Assembly (NCBI GenBank): GCA_937916195.1
Contig: CALFTO010000095.1
Span: forward strand, 1 to 28,406
Length of the DNA: 28,406 bases
Direction of reading: 5' to 3'
Source of the DNA: an uncultured Clostridia bacterium
GTDB lineage: Bacteria > Bacillota > Clostridia > Oscillospirales > Acutalibacteraceae
Shown one piece after another: positions 7,186 through 16,474 of the stretch. Every line of letters begins with the position of its first letter. Within the stretch, counting starts at the first letter, position 1. The notes beneath the pieces are model-generated. The model was not told the origin of the DNA. It was given only the letters and a program-made list of their open reading frames with translations, and did not search any database. The position numbers were made by a program, and so were the translations under genes.

Positions 7186-8022
7186 TTGGCACAATATATC
7201 ATTAAAACAGGCAACGACTATACAGAATCATATTACAATAAAGATACAGGCTTTGAGGTAGGTTATTATACCGTCAAAGAAATGAAAGCACTTTACCCCG
7301 ACGGTGGTATCCGCGTGGCAGGTCAGCTTAAATACGGTAAAGACCAGACAGGCGTAATCACAGTTGACGGTATTGAAGAGCCCGTATTTAAGGCAACCTC
7401 AGGTGCAAGATATAAAACAATTGGTTACATAGAGCTTGAAACCGGCTCATTCATTGCAGTTAAGAAAGATAATCTGGGAATGATTATTCTTTGGATTTTA
7501 CTTGGTGCACTTCTTCTTGCAGGTCTTGTTTTTGGAATGACTAAGTTTATTCAGGCAAACAGTGAGCCTGACACTACAACAACTCAGCCACCCTTTATGC
7601 TTGACCAGAATGCCGAAGCGGGCGAAGGTAAGCTCGACTTACCCGAAAAGATTGACACTTCAACAAAGAATGTTACAATTGTCGGAATTCCCGAAATGAA
7701 TTTCAAAGCAAATCAGAAAGAACAGAACGTTATTCTTACAAACCATAAGAAAAACGAGGGCGTTTGCTTTATGGAATTCACAATCTATCTTGATAAAAAC
7801 AGTAACAAGAAGATTGACGACGCAGACGAAATGATTTATAAATCGGGTCTTGTTCAGCCCGGCTATTCAATTTCAAAGTTCTCAATTAACAGAACTTTAG
7901 ATGTTGGTGAATATGATGCAGTTGTTATGCAGCAGCCTTATTCATTTGACCAGCAGAGAACAAAGCTTAACAATATGGTGGTTGCAACAAAGATTGTTGT
8001 CAGCGAACCTGAAGCAGAATAA
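7186..8022 (+). CDS. Single-pass membrane protein, first gene of the surface-protein operon
   Basis: 278 residues, family not recognised. Residues 1-96 form a probably cytoplasmic domain (MAQYIIKTGNDYTESYYNKD at the start). Residues about 97-118 are a strong membrane segment (LGMIILWILLGALLLAGLVF). The outer part, about residues 125-278, begins with a Thr-rich linker and continues as a beta-sandwich-like domain (NVTIVGIPEMNFKANQKEQN, FTIYLDKNSNKKIDDADEMI, SGLVQPGYSISKFSINRTL, DVGEYDAVVMQQPYSF). The DKNSNKKIDDAD stretch resembles a calcium-binding loop. The start is a TTG at 7186, placed seven bases after GGAGGA; a TTG at 7171 lies before that site. Because it is first in the operon and spans the membrane, it could help assemble, sense or anchor the secreted proteins encoded behind it; that is inference. 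Confidence 0.8.
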   Translation: MAQYIIKTGNDYTESYYNKDTGFEVGYYTVKEMKALYPDGGIRVAGQLKYGKDQTGVITVDGIEEPVFKATSGARYKTIGYIELETGSFIAVKKDNLGMIILWILLGALLLAGLVFGMTKFIQANSEPDTTTTQPPFMLDQNAEAGEGKLDLPEKIDTSTKNVTIVGIPEMNFKANQKEQNVILTNHKKNEGVCFMEFTIYLDKNSNKKIDDADEMIYKSGLVQPGYSISKFSINRTLDVGEYDAVVMQQPYSFDQQRTKLNNMVVATKIVVSEPEAE

Positions 8023-8069
8023 TAATATACCTATTATATAGATAGCCTTGAAAGAAAGGAAGATTGAGA

Positions 8070-11000
8070 ATGAAAAAGAAGAATATCTCAAAGAAAGCAC
8101 TCGCGATTTTCTTGAGCTTCGTAATGATTGCAACGTCAATCCCGTTTATGCTGGTTGGCAGTGCAGCGGGCGGTCAGTATGACCCTGCACCTGTTTTCAG
8201 TGAAGAAGCGATTGAAAAGGGCGCAAGAGCATGGCTTGATGATGAGGGCAATATTCAGGTAACCTTCCCTGATGCAACAGTTGGTCCTACATACGCTGAG
8301 TATAAGGCTGAAATGGCAGACGGAACTGTTACTGCTGAAGAAATTGCCGCAAGAACAAAAACGCTTTACTATATTCTTCAGCTTGTTGATATGGGTGCAA
8401 AAGACAAGACCCATAATGAGATTGTTATGACAACTATTAAGGTTGAAGATGATGTCAACAGCAAAACTCAGACAGGTGTTTTCCCGGCATCAAAAATTGG
8501 TGCTATTGACCTTGAAAGCAAGCGTTACAGTGTAACGATAATTGCAGTTGACAATGAAAGCTGGTTCTCACAGTCAATTTATTCAACAGTTACTGAAGTT
8601 CCCGTTGCAGAGATTGAGAATAACTTTGCATGGTTCTCAACAAGCGGAACGGCAGTACGTGAAATGACAACCTTTGATAAAACGGGTAACGGCGACACAT
8701 CTACAATGGTTTCGGGTAATGCTCTTCTTTATATGGGTATTGCGGAAGAAGCGGGTACAGAAGACCTTTCAGACAATATCGGTGACACATCGGCACTTCG
8801 TTTCATTATGAATACTCTTCCCAGTGGGGAACAGACATTTGACACAACCACATCCCGTGAGACATGGGATTTCTCACAGGCAGAAGAAGTTTGGTTCTGG
8901 ATGGATTTGACAGATGTTGAGCTTACAGGCGTTTCTTTCAGACTTCGTGCAAACGAAAAAGTTTGGTACGACTGGGGTAAAGATGGTGAAGAAAATGACG
9001 GTTATAAGCTTTCTGAGAAACCTTATATGGGTGACATCATTTACTCAACAAAGGGTTACACAGGAAGTAACGGCTATGTTTATGTTCAGCGTGAAGACGG
9101 CGGTTGGGATAAAGTAAGTCTTACAAATGGAACAGTTGACCTTGCTAATTTCAAGGGCTATGTAAGAGTTCCTATTGAGTTTATTTGTTCAGAAATCGCT
9201 TCTTATGCACATCTTAAAAACACAGGATTTAACAACGGTTCAAAAGACTTTGCAACGGGTGTCGCTAATAATAGTCTTGGAAATGGTGACAGTCACGCAA
9301 ATGGCATCCCGATAACAAAGACTCTTGTTGACCCTGCGGGCACAAATATTAAAGATGCTCGTCTAATGCAGCACCGTATTGTTGCTACTAAAACAGGCGT
9401 AGGTGCTTTTGGCGCATATGCTGGAAACACAAATTACTGGCACTTTACCAATGGTAGTTGGGTTCGTAATGGAACCGAAGGTATTACTCGTGGCGAAGAT
9501 GCAATGATTGCAGCCGGTCTTAGTCCGGCTGAGGTTGTTAATGATGCGGACGAAGGCTATAAAGCAATTGATGACCTATATTCAGTTGGTTTTGCGTTTA
9601 CAGGTTCAACTGAAGAAAGTCTTCAGAACAGCTTCTTCGTTGATAACGTTTTCTTCTATGATAAAGACGGTGCAGAGTGGCCGTCACAGGCTCTTAACGG
9701 AGTAGAAGGAAACATAGGTTCTTCAATGACCCAATATTATGATGAAGAATTGGAAATCGCAGGTCGTATTTTTGATGCGGTTGAAAAATACATTGCAGAG
9801 CCTGATTGGGCAGACTACCGTGAGCTTGAATATGTTCTTGATATGCGACAGGCTTACGAAGATGCTTTCAAAAACGCAGTTGACGATGAAGGAAATCCCG
9901 CTCCTAAAGATGTAACGTTCCTTCAGTTAACAAGAGGCGATGCTACTAATGGTTTGGCATATATGGCTAAACGATTGGGTAGAGAAGAAATATGGGAAAA
10001 TGCATGGCTTGCTTTTGAGGCTTGCGTTGCGGCAGAAACAATGAATCCGGATGTTTCTATAAAGAAAGCGAATGCAGATAAAGACGACCTTGTACATTTG
10101 ATTGTACGCAGAATGGAAAAGCTTCCTGCACCAAGTGCTGTCACAAGCGTTAGTGATGCATTGATAACAGAAATTGTTCAGATTTGGAAGACATATTCAC
10201 TTCTCAACTTAGGTCAGCTTGAAATGCTTGGTAAAGAGGAAGAAGAAAAAATTCTTGCATATATAGCACTTCTTGACGGCATGGTTACAGACAACGCTGA
10301 CGAGTTCATAGTTGGTCAACAGCTTGCTGACTATCCTTTCATAGTGTTCAACAATTTTGAAGAAAACTATGAACTTGGCGACAAAGGATACCAACTTGAA
10401 GATAATAAAGATGCTTACTCAACAGGCTTCACAAGCTCAGATGGCAAAGTAGCAGGTACACATAGTGCAAGTTCACATACTCTTGAATATGACTGGAGAC
10501 ATTTAAAAAATCTTGTAACATATACAATAAATGGTACTGAACATATTTCAACAAGAGGTATATATGGATATGCACCGGATGATGGAGATTTTTCGCAAGA
10601 AGTAATGGATAATATGTTGCATTACGATGCAGCTTCGGCAACTATTACCAATAATGGTTATCTCAATTCTCAAGCAGCAACAGTTGATATTGACAGTTCA
10701 TTTACTATAAGCAGTGCTGATGATCCGCACGAAGGTGTATATCATTCTGTTACGGTTACTAGACATGGTAAAAATGCTTCTACTTGGGCCGAAATGGAAG
10801 CAAACAACACCGGTCTTGATGGGTTAGACCAATTTGGTCAAAACAATTATACAGGTACCGGTGGTTATATATCTCTTATTTTCTACGTTGACTTTTCTGA
10901 AATATCAAATTTCTATTTTAATATTAATATTTTTACAAAGAAACAAGGCACACTGACAAAAGCTGGTATTGAAATGGGCACTGCGGCTACTAGTGAAAGT

Positions 11001-13346
11001 GACAGAGCAAAACATTGGAACTATTGGATTCTTGACCCTAATACAGGCGAATGGGTTGAAAATAATACTAACAGCCAATATACTTTTACCTCAGCTAAGC
11101 TTTCTGCTGACCCATATAATAACGTATTGGGCTTGGATGAATATAAGGGTTATATCAAAATTCCGTTATATCATTTCAAATTTAAGTTAGATGGCATTAG
11201 CGATGTTTTAGGTAATACAAGCAAATTGGATTATGACGATAACCAAGCTCTTGGTTCAATTCATGCAATTCAATTTTCAGTTGCAGGTGCTTCACCAGAA
11301 TCTCTTGATGAAAAATCATTTACCATTGATAATATCGGTTTCACATATGAACCAGGTTCATACAATACGACAGTCACACATCCAAGTTATGCAGAAATTT
11401 TTGGTGCAAAGTCACTTCCTGCTTCAGAGTTTGAAGATGCTGTTGACGCAATCGACCCCTTTGACGAATCAGCAATTGATGCTGCAACAGCAAATGCAAG
11501 AGCACTTTATGAGGCACTTCCTACATATCAAAAGGGAGTGGTTGAAGATGCATATAAGGTTCTTTTGACTTATGAAGCATATGCGGCTGACCATAGCACA
11601 ATTCCTCAGCCGGCATATCTTGATACAACAGAATTTAATAATGTGATTGCGGCAATTCCGCAAAAGGCAAAAGAAGCTAAAATTATGGGCGTAGAAAAAG
11701 ATGCGAGTGGTAATGTAACAAAAGATTACGATATCATTTACCCCGGTTACACAGACGGTGCAATTAACTTTGACGCATATGGCTTTGACCCGGCAAAGGT
11801 AAGTGAAACTGAAAATCTTGATGACCCAACTAACCCATATACAATTGTTAAGTATTATACAGAAACATACGCCCGATATACGACGGCTGAAAAGAATGCG
11901 GTTGATAAAACTTCACTTTTGAATGCCTATAACGCGGCAATGAGATGTACAGGAACTCTTAATAGTATTAAAACAGGTACATATGCTTTCTTGGGTAATA
12001 TCACAAATCTTTATGATTGCAAGACCAAAGACTTTGTAGCTGATGATGAGACCACAACGGATGTTAATGAGCAGGTAGGTTATAAAAATTTCCTTGATAT
12101 GTCAGAAGCAAAGAAAAAGGAAGTTAATTCTTTCTGGAATAATATCTATCAGAATATGCCATATTATTCAAAGACATCAATTGATGACGGTGCAATTTAT
12201 CCGCAGTTGAGAAACACTTCTCGTGGTATTAACTATTATCTTCAGAACACAAACTCTTTCAAGGTTGGTAGTGAAACAATCAACGGCGGTCTTATTAATT
12301 TCAAGGAAAAAATGCAGTATGTTTATGATGAGGCACTACGTAAGATAACCGCAAATGAAAGGTTTTCACAATTAGAGTTAGAGTATGTCAGAGATTTACT
12401 TGAAGAGTACAATGCATTCCTTCCGGCATATTACAATGTTACAGACTTGTATAACCTTGAATATGACATCTTAAATCTCTTTGCAGCTGCAACAATAGAT
12501 GTGTTTGATGCAGCAACGGGTGGCAGCTCAATAACTCAGGTTGTTCTTAACAATGATAATGCCGAAAGCACAAAGGCAACGGCTTATGTAGACCTTACAT
12601 ATATTGCGGCACTTCTTGAAAAGAATGTAACTCTTGAGATTTCTTCAGACCTTGTATTGAAACAAATCAGCGGTACAACATATGGAGCACTTAATTCATT
12701 CACGGTTGAAGGTTTAACGGCAGATGCACCGTTAACATACACTTACGATAACCTTTATCCTGACGAAACATTTACAAGAATTCCGCTGAACATTGCAGTT
12801 GACGAAAATGTGGCAAAAAGAGTTCCACAGGATGCAGTTTATGAGGGTACAATCAATATCAAGGTTTATGATACTGATGATATCAACGCCGGTCTTACAG
12901 GTGAAGACCTTGTTCCGCTTGATACATTAGAGTTTACGGTTCAGTTCCAGTCAACTAACGGTGCAGTTCCGGTATTCTATGTAGTTGAAATTCCTGCTGA
13001 TATGGCGGTCGATTGGGATCAAACAACTGCCGAGGATGTTTCTTATACAGTTAAGAGTGCAACTCTTAACAAGGGAACACTTACAGTAGGTGTTGCAGAT
13101 AACACAGGTAATTTTGACACAGCAACTAACACAGGTAAGTTAGTTAACGGTGATAATTCAATTGTATACACAGCAAATAATTTTGTTGACGTTACATTTG
13201 ACACAGATATTACAGCCGATACTAAGCCAAATCCTGCTCCTGAAGTTTTAATTGCTCAGAATGATTGGGATGCGGCGGCTGTCGGCGAATACAGAACAAC
13301 ATTAACATATACCGTAGTCTATGAAGCAGACGACGGTACAACATAA
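8070..13346 (+). CDS. Giant secreted multidomain protein with C-terminal array-type domain
   Basis: 1758 residues with an N-terminal signal peptide (lysines, then ALAIFLSFVMIATSIPFML, likely cut near GSAAG). A fibronectin-III-like beta domain lies at about 35-180. Two homologous jelly-roll-like modules, about 183-545 and 755-1097, both have a FKGYVRVPIEF/YKGYIKIPLYHF strand and end in FFVDNVFFYDKDG/FTIDNIGFTYEPG; such folds often bind carbohydrate. Helical stretches follow each (about 550-750 and 1100-1475). A beta domain lies at about 1480-1630. The last ~130 residues (VFYVVEIPADMAVDW to GEYRTTLTYTVVYEA) match the ten small proteins encoded downstream. There is no LPXTG motif, membrane anchor or SLH domain, so retention on the cell probably depends on partners. 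The ATG at 8070 follows AAAGGAAG; an earlier TTG at 8064 is less well placed. Likely an adhesin or tip protein; binding target unknown. Confidence 0.85.
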   Translation: MKKKNISKKALAIFLSFVMIATSIPFMLVGSAAGGQYDPAPVFSEEAIEKGARAWLDDEGNIQVTFPDATVGPTYAEYKAEMADGTVTAEEIAARTKTLYYILQLVDMGAKDKTHNEIVMTTIKVEDDVNSKTQTGVFPASKIGAIDLESKRYSVTIIAVDNESWFSQSIYSTVTEVPVAEIENNFAWFSTSGTAVREMTTFDKTGNGDTSTMVSGNALLYMGIAEEAGTEDLSDNIGDTSALRFIMNTLPSGEQTFDTTTSRETWDFSQAEEVWFWMDLTDVELTGVSFRLRANEKVWYDWGKDGEENDGYKLSEKPYMGDIIYSTKGYTGSNGYVYVQREDGGWDKVSLTNGTVDLANFKGYVRVPIEFICSEIASYAHLKNTGFNNGSKDFATGVANNSLGNGDSHANGIPITKTLVDPAGTNIKDARLMQHRIVATKTGVGAFGAYAGNTNYWHFTNGSWVRNGTEGITRGEDAMIAAGLSPAEVVNDADEGYKAIDDLYSVGFAFTGSTEESLQNSFFVDNVFFYDKDGAEWPSQALNGVEGNIGSSMTQYYDEELEIAGRIFDAVEKYIAEPDWADYRELEYVLDMRQAYEDAFKNAVDDEGNPAPKDVTFLQLTRGDATNGLAYMAKRLGREEIWENAWLAFEACVAAETMNPDVSIKKANADKDDLVHLIVRRMEKLPAPSAVTSVSDALITEIVQIWKTYSLLNLGQLEMLGKEEEEKILAYIALLDGMVTDNADEFIVGQQLADYPFIVFNNFEENYELGDKGYQLEDNKDAYSTGFTSSDGKVAGTHSASSHTLEYDWRHLKNLVTYTINGTEHISTRGIYGYAPDDGDFSQEVMDNMLHYDAASATITNNGYLNSQAATVDIDSSFTISSADDPHEGVYHSVTVTRHGKNASTWAEMEANNTGLDGLDQFGQNNYTGTGGYISLIFYVDFSEISNFYFNINIFTKKQGTLTKAGIEMGTAATSESDRAKHWNYWILDPNTGEWVENNTNSQYTFTSAKLSADPYNNVLGLDEYKGYIKIPLYHFKFKLDGISDVLGNTSKLDYDDNQALGSIHAIQFSVAGASPESLDEKSFTIDNIGFTYEPGSYNTTVTHPSYAEIFGAKSLPASEFEDAVDAIDPFDESAIDAATANARALYEALPTYQKGVVEDAYKVLLTYEAYAADHSTIPQPAYLDTTEFNNVIAAIPQKAKEAKIMGVEKDASGNVTKDYDIIYPGYTDGAINFDAYGFDPAKVSETENLDDPTNPYTIVKYYTETYARYTTAEKNAVDKTSLLNAYNAAMRCTGTLNSIKTGTYAFLGNITNLYDCKTKDFVADDETTTDVNEQVGYKNFLDMSEAKKKEVNSFWNNIYQNMPYYSKTSIDDGAIYPQLRNTSRGINYYLQNTNSFKVGSETINGGLINFKEKMQYVYDEALRKITANERFSQLELEYVRDLLEEYNAFLPAYYNVTDLYNLEYDILNLFAAATIDVFDAATGGSSITQVVLNNDNAESTKATAYVDLTYIAALLEKNVTLEISSDLVLKQISGTTYGALNSFTVEGLTADAPLTYTYDNLYPDETFTRIPLNIAVDENVAKRVPQDAVYEGTINIKVYDTDDINAGLTGEDLVPLDTLEFTVQFQSTNGAVPVFYVVEIPADMAVDWDQTTAEDVSYTVKSATLNKGTLTVGVADNTGNFDTATNTGKLVNGDNSIVYTANNFVDVTFDTDITADTKPNPAPEVLIAQNDWDAAAVGEYRTTLTYTVVYEADDGTT

Positions 13347-13357
13347 GGGAGGAGATG

Positions 13358-13834
13358 ATGTTTATTATGAAAAAAGCTTTATCCGCAGGTCTCGCGTTGT
13401 TAATGCTCTTGCTTTGCATAGTTCCAACCTTTGCGTTGGAGCAATCAATGGAAATTTCCACAAAAGCAGATGTTGACTATGTACTTTCTTTCCCCGCGGA
13501 TGTGGAAATCCCTTGGATGACAGACACCATGGGTATCGGCGAGGTTAAGGCAGTTAAAATGCTCATTGAACCTGCCAAAACAGTTAAGGTTTCAGTATCT
13601 TCTGAAAATGACTACAAGCTTGTAAACACTGATGATTCTCAAAGAACCATTGAATATGGTTTGACTATTGAGAACATCCCAACAGGGTATGAAAACATCA
13701 CTTTCTTCCCCGGCGATTACGGCAAGGCATTCCCCCTTGCTGTAAGCGTTACAGAAGCACAGTGGTTACAGGCGGCATCAGGAAGACATAGTGATATTCT
13801 TACATTCACTATTGAATATACCGACGCTGTTTAA
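13358..13834 (+). CDS. Array protein 1: small secreted beta-domain protein, most divergent copy
   Basis: 158 residues with a leucine-rich signal peptide (LSAGLALLMLLLCIVPTFA). The mature part keeps the family frame: a short N-terminal strand (SMEISTK), the W motif as VLSFPADVEIPW, and the closing SVTEAQW and HSDILTFTIEY. It lacks the SQL/GK segment seen in most other copies (it reads LIEPAKTVKVSVS) and is the most divergent of the ten. It starts about a dozen bases after the stop of the giant protein. Three in-frame ATGs (13355, 13358, 13367) are possible; 13358 has the best distance from GGAGG. Close coupling to the giant gene suggests matched amounts, so it could be an adaptor between the giant protein and the other subunits; this is inference. 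Confidence 0.85.
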   Translation: MFIMKKALSAGLALLMLLLCIVPTFALEQSMEISTKADVDYVLSFPADVEIPWMTDTMGIGEVKAVKMLIEPAKTVKVSVSSENDYKLVNTDDSQRTIEYGLTIENIPTGYENITFFPGDYGKAFPLAVSVTEAQWLQAASGRHSDILTFTIEYTDAV

Positions 13835-13872
13835 ATAGTAATTTATAACTTATTATAAAGGAGAAAACAGTT

Positions 13873-14364
13873 ATGAAAAAAGTTCTTTCAATAGCACTTG
13901 CACTCGTAATGATGATGGCAATTTGCGTTCCTGCATTTGCCGCTGACCTTACACAGAAGCCCGCACAGGCTGGCGACGTAATTATCAGCACAGACACAAA
14001 AGATAAAGACGGTAATGACGCAGAACAGTACATCGTTACAATCCCCGCAGACACAGTTATTCCTTGGGGCGAAGCTGAAACAGACGTTTCTTACTCAGTT
14101 GAAGCTCACCTTACAAGAAACAACAGAGTAAATGTTACAGTTGCAGGCAACGGTGCTATGAAAACTGCAGATGGTGCTTACTCACTTGCTTACACATTCG
14201 GCGGTGCTGCTGATGCTACAAATTACACAACAGCTACAGCTAATGTTTATCCCGCAGCTAATGTAGAACTTAAAGTTCTCGTTGCTGACCTTGATTGGAA
14301 CACAGCAGTTGTTGAAGAGTACAGCGATATCCTTACTTACACATCATCAATCGTTACAGCATAA
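13873..14364 (+). CDS. Array protein 2: small secreted beta-domain protein
   Basis: 163 residues. The signal peptide is of the less common type (KKVLSIALALVMMMAICVPA) shared with array protein 8, ending in the signal peptidase I site AFA. Mature landmarks are the N-terminal strand GDVIISTDT, the W motif YIVTIPADTVIPWG, VSYSVEAHL, NVTVAGNGAM, and the closing DLDWNTAVVEEYSDILTYT. No cysteine remains after signal cleavage. The position normally holding GK is occupied by NN (TRNNRVNV), a small departure from the family. AAGGAG sits at normal distance before the ATG. Unknown function; probably one of several structural subunits. Confidence 0.87.
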   Translation: MKKVLSIALALVMMMAICVPAFAADLTQKPAQAGDVIISTDTKDKDGNDAEQYIVTIPADTVIPWGEAETDVSYSVEAHLTRNNRVNVTVAGNGAMKTADGAYSLAYTFGGAADATNYTTATANVYPAANVELKVLVADLDWNTAVVEEYSDILTYTSSIVTA

Positions 14365-14406
14365 TTTAAGCTGTTGAATTAAAAGTAATAAAAGGAGATA
14401 AATATT

Positions 14407-14898
14407 ATGAAAAAGATTCTGGCAATCGCTATGGCTATCGTAATGATGATGGCAATCGCAGTTCCTGCATTCGCAGCAGACCTTAGCGCAAAAGACACAG
14501 ATTCAGGTGAAGTTATCATCACAACAAGCACAGACAAAGCAGACGGCACAGATGGTGACTGGTATCTCGTTACAATTCCCGCTAACACAACAATTGCTTG
14601 GGGCGAAACAAAGACAGCTCTTACTGGTACTTTTGCTGTTGAAACACACCTTCTTTATGGCAAAACTCTTGATGTTAATGTAACAAGTGCAGACTATGTT
14701 ATGACATATGAGGCAGAACCCGGTGTTAACCTTCCTCTTGAGTTTAGACTTATAGGTGACACAGATTTTAACGTTTCAACAGTTCAATATCCTGCAGTTG
14801 AAAAGACAGTTTATGTTGAAGTTACAGAAGACGCTTGGAACAACGCAGTTGTTGGTGAGTACGCAGACACACTTACATTCTCAGCAGCAATCGTTTAA
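14407..14898 (+). CDS. Array protein 3: small secreted beta-domain protein
   Basis: 163 residues, with the common signal peptide of this array (AIVMMMAIAVPAFA). The mature part has GEVIITTSTD as N-terminal strand, WYLVTIPANTTIAWG as W motif, then a slightly extended strand GTFAVETHLLYGKTLDVNVT. The middle region carries PLEFRLIGDTDF where other copies have LxYxLxG. It closes with VTEDAWNNAVVGEYADTLTF and a hydrophobic end AAIV. No cysteine in the mature part. Ribosome site AAAGGAG. Along with copies 4 and 5 it has one of the best preserved closing strands. Confidence 0.87.
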   Translation: MKKILAIAMAIVMMMAIAVPAFAADLSAKDTDSGEVIITTSTDKADGTDGDWYLVTIPANTTIAWGETKTALTGTFAVETHLLYGKTLDVNVTSADYVMTYEAEPGVNLPLEFRLIGDTDFNVSTVQYPAVEKTVYVEVTEDAWNNAVVGEYADTLTFSAAIV

Positions 14899-14932
14899 TT
14901 AACAAATTAAACACTAAAAGGAGATAAATATT

Positions 14933-15412
14933 ATGAAAAAGATTTTAGCACTCGTTATGGCTATCGTTATGATGATGGCAATCGCAGTTCCCGCATTCGC
15001 AGCAACTCTTGATACTGCTACTCAGTCAGGTGATGCGGTTGTTATCACAGATACTTCAGGTATCGTTGGTGACGGTACATACACAGTTACTTATCCCGCA
15101 ACAATGTCTCTTACTTGGAGCGCTGAATCAACAGGTTTTGAGTATTCAGTTACATCACAGCTTAAAACAGGCAAATGTGTTTCTGTTGTAATTACTGACA
15201 AAGATGCTAATGGCTTGGTAATGGTAAACGCAGGCGGCGCAACTCTTGCATACTCACTTGGCGGTACAACTGCAACAACAACATCAGCTCCCGTTGTTAC
15301 TGATGAAACATTCAATTACAGTGTTGATGTTGCAAAGGCAGCTTGGGACGCAGCAGCTTTTGATACATATCAGGATACTCTTACATTCTCATCAGAGGTA
15401 GTTGACCTTTAA
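14933..15412 (+). CDS. Array protein 4: small secreted beta-domain protein with one cysteine
   Basis: 159 residues. After the signal peptide (cut after AFA, residue 23) come GDAVVITDTSG, the W motif TYTVTYPATMSLTW and FEYSVTSQLKTGKCVSVVIT. The cysteine at about residue 82 in the GKC segment is unpaired, which is unusual for an exported protein of this group. The second half has LAYSLGGTTATTTSAPVV and closes with AAWDAAAFDTYQDTLTFSSE. The whole mature domain is rich in Thr, Ser, Ala and Val and poor in charged residues, consistent with a tightly packed beta sandwich. Confidence 0.87.
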   Translation: MKKILALVMAIVMMMAIAVPAFAATLDTATQSGDAVVITDTSGIVGDGTYTVTYPATMSLTWSAESTGFEYSVTSQLKTGKCVSVVITDKDANGLVMVNAGGATLAYSLGGTTATTTSAPVVTDETFNYSVDVAKAAWDAAAFDTYQDTLTFSSEVVDL

Positions 15413-15442
15413 TACTTAAAGTTTAGTTAAGGAGAAAATACT

Positions 15443-15919
15443 ATGAAAAAGATACTTGCTATCGCTATGGCTATCGTAATGATGATGGCTATCGCAGTTC
15501 CCGCATTCGCAGGTAACTTCACAGAAGCCGGCGGTGCAACTCAGAATGATAATGTAGTTGTTAAGACAGATACAACATCAGTTGGCGCAGGTTCATACAC
15601 AGTTACTTATCCTGCAGAAATCATTATTCCTTGGAACAACACAAAAGATGTTACTTATACAGTTGAAACTCAGCTTGCAGTTGGCAAAACTCTTAATGTT
15701 TCAGTTGCTGACCAGACTTCAGGTACTCTTACAGGTACAATGACTGCTGCAGGTACTGCTGATACACTTTCATACACAGTTTCAGGTGATGTTTCAGTTG
15801 ATTATGATGAAGTTAAGAACGAGACAGAAACTATCACATTCACAGTCGCTGACTGGAACAAGACAATTGCTGAGTATTCAGGCTATGTAACATTTACAGC
15901 TACTCTCGGCGACAAATAA
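15443..15919 (+). CDS. Array protein 5: small secreted beta-domain protein
   Basis: 158 residues. The mature protein starts GNFTEAGGATQ and has NDNVVVKTDT as N-terminal strand, SYTVTYPAEIIIPWN as W motif and VTYTVETQLAVGKTLNVSV as the next two strands. The region between the halves is glycine- and threonine-rich (SGTLTGTMTAAGT). It closes with FTVADWNKTIAEYSGYVTFT, where Gly-Tyr replaces the usual Asp-Thr before the last strand, and ends in a charged GDK. No cysteine. Strong ribosome site AAGGAG. Confidence 0.87.
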   Translation: MKKILAIAMAIVMMMAIAVPAFAGNFTEAGGATQNDNVVVKTDTTSVGAGSYTVTYPAEIIIPWNNTKDVTYTVETQLAVGKTLNVSVADQTSGTLTGTMTAAGTADTLSYTVSGDVSVDYDEVKNETETITFTVADWNKTIAEYSGYVTFTATLGDK

Positions 15920-15953
15920 TTAGTTATTCTGACTATTTAGAGGAGAAAAAATT

Positions 15954-16442
15954 ATGAAAAAGATTCTTGCTATCGTAATGGCTATCGTAATGATGATAGC
16001 TATCGCAGTTCCTGCATTTGCAGCAGAAATCAAAAAAGATGATGCAAATCAGTCAGGTCAGGCTACAGTTGCTACAACAACTGACGACACAGACGCTACT
16101 TATACAGTTACTTATCCTGCAGCTTTCACATTTGCTTGGGATGATGTTGCAACAAAGAACGCTAACTATTCAGTTACATCACAGCTTCCTATCGGCGCTT
16201 CACTTAAGGTTTCAGTTGCTGCTGACAACGGCGGTGTAATGACAAGCACAACAGCTACTGCTTATTCACTTACTTACACTCTTGCAGGCGGAGTTGCTGA
16301 AAAGACATTCAGTGAAATCAACAACGGTGCAGGTCCCGACACAGATATTACAATCGGTATTGCTCAGGAGCAGTATGACGCAGCAGTTCCCGCAGTTTAT
16401 CAGGGTACAGTTACTTATACAGTAGTTTACTCAGCTGCTTAA
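15954..16442 (+). CDS. Array protein 6: small secreted beta-domain protein with Tyr in place of the second Trp
   Basis: 162 residues. The N-terminal strand is GQATVATTT, the W motif TYTVTYPAAFTFAWD and the following strands ANYSVTSQLPIGASLKVSV. The tryptophan that usually precedes the closing strand is replaced by tyrosine (QEQYDAAVPAVYQGTVTYT), and the C-terminus VVYSAA resembles the VVYEA end of the giant protein. No cysteine. The middle has a typical LTYTLAGG segment. Ribosome site GAGGAG. Confidence 0.87.
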   Translation: MKKILAIVMAIVMMIAIAVPAFAAEIKKDDANQSGQATVATTTDDTDATYTVTYPAAFTFAWDDVATKNANYSVTSQLPIGASLKVSVAADNGGVMTSTTATAYSLTYTLAGGVAEKTFSEINNGAGPDTDITIGIAQEQYDAAVPAVYQGTVTYTVVYSAA

Positions 16443-16474
16443 GTTAAATCCTAATTTATAAAGGAGAAAATACT

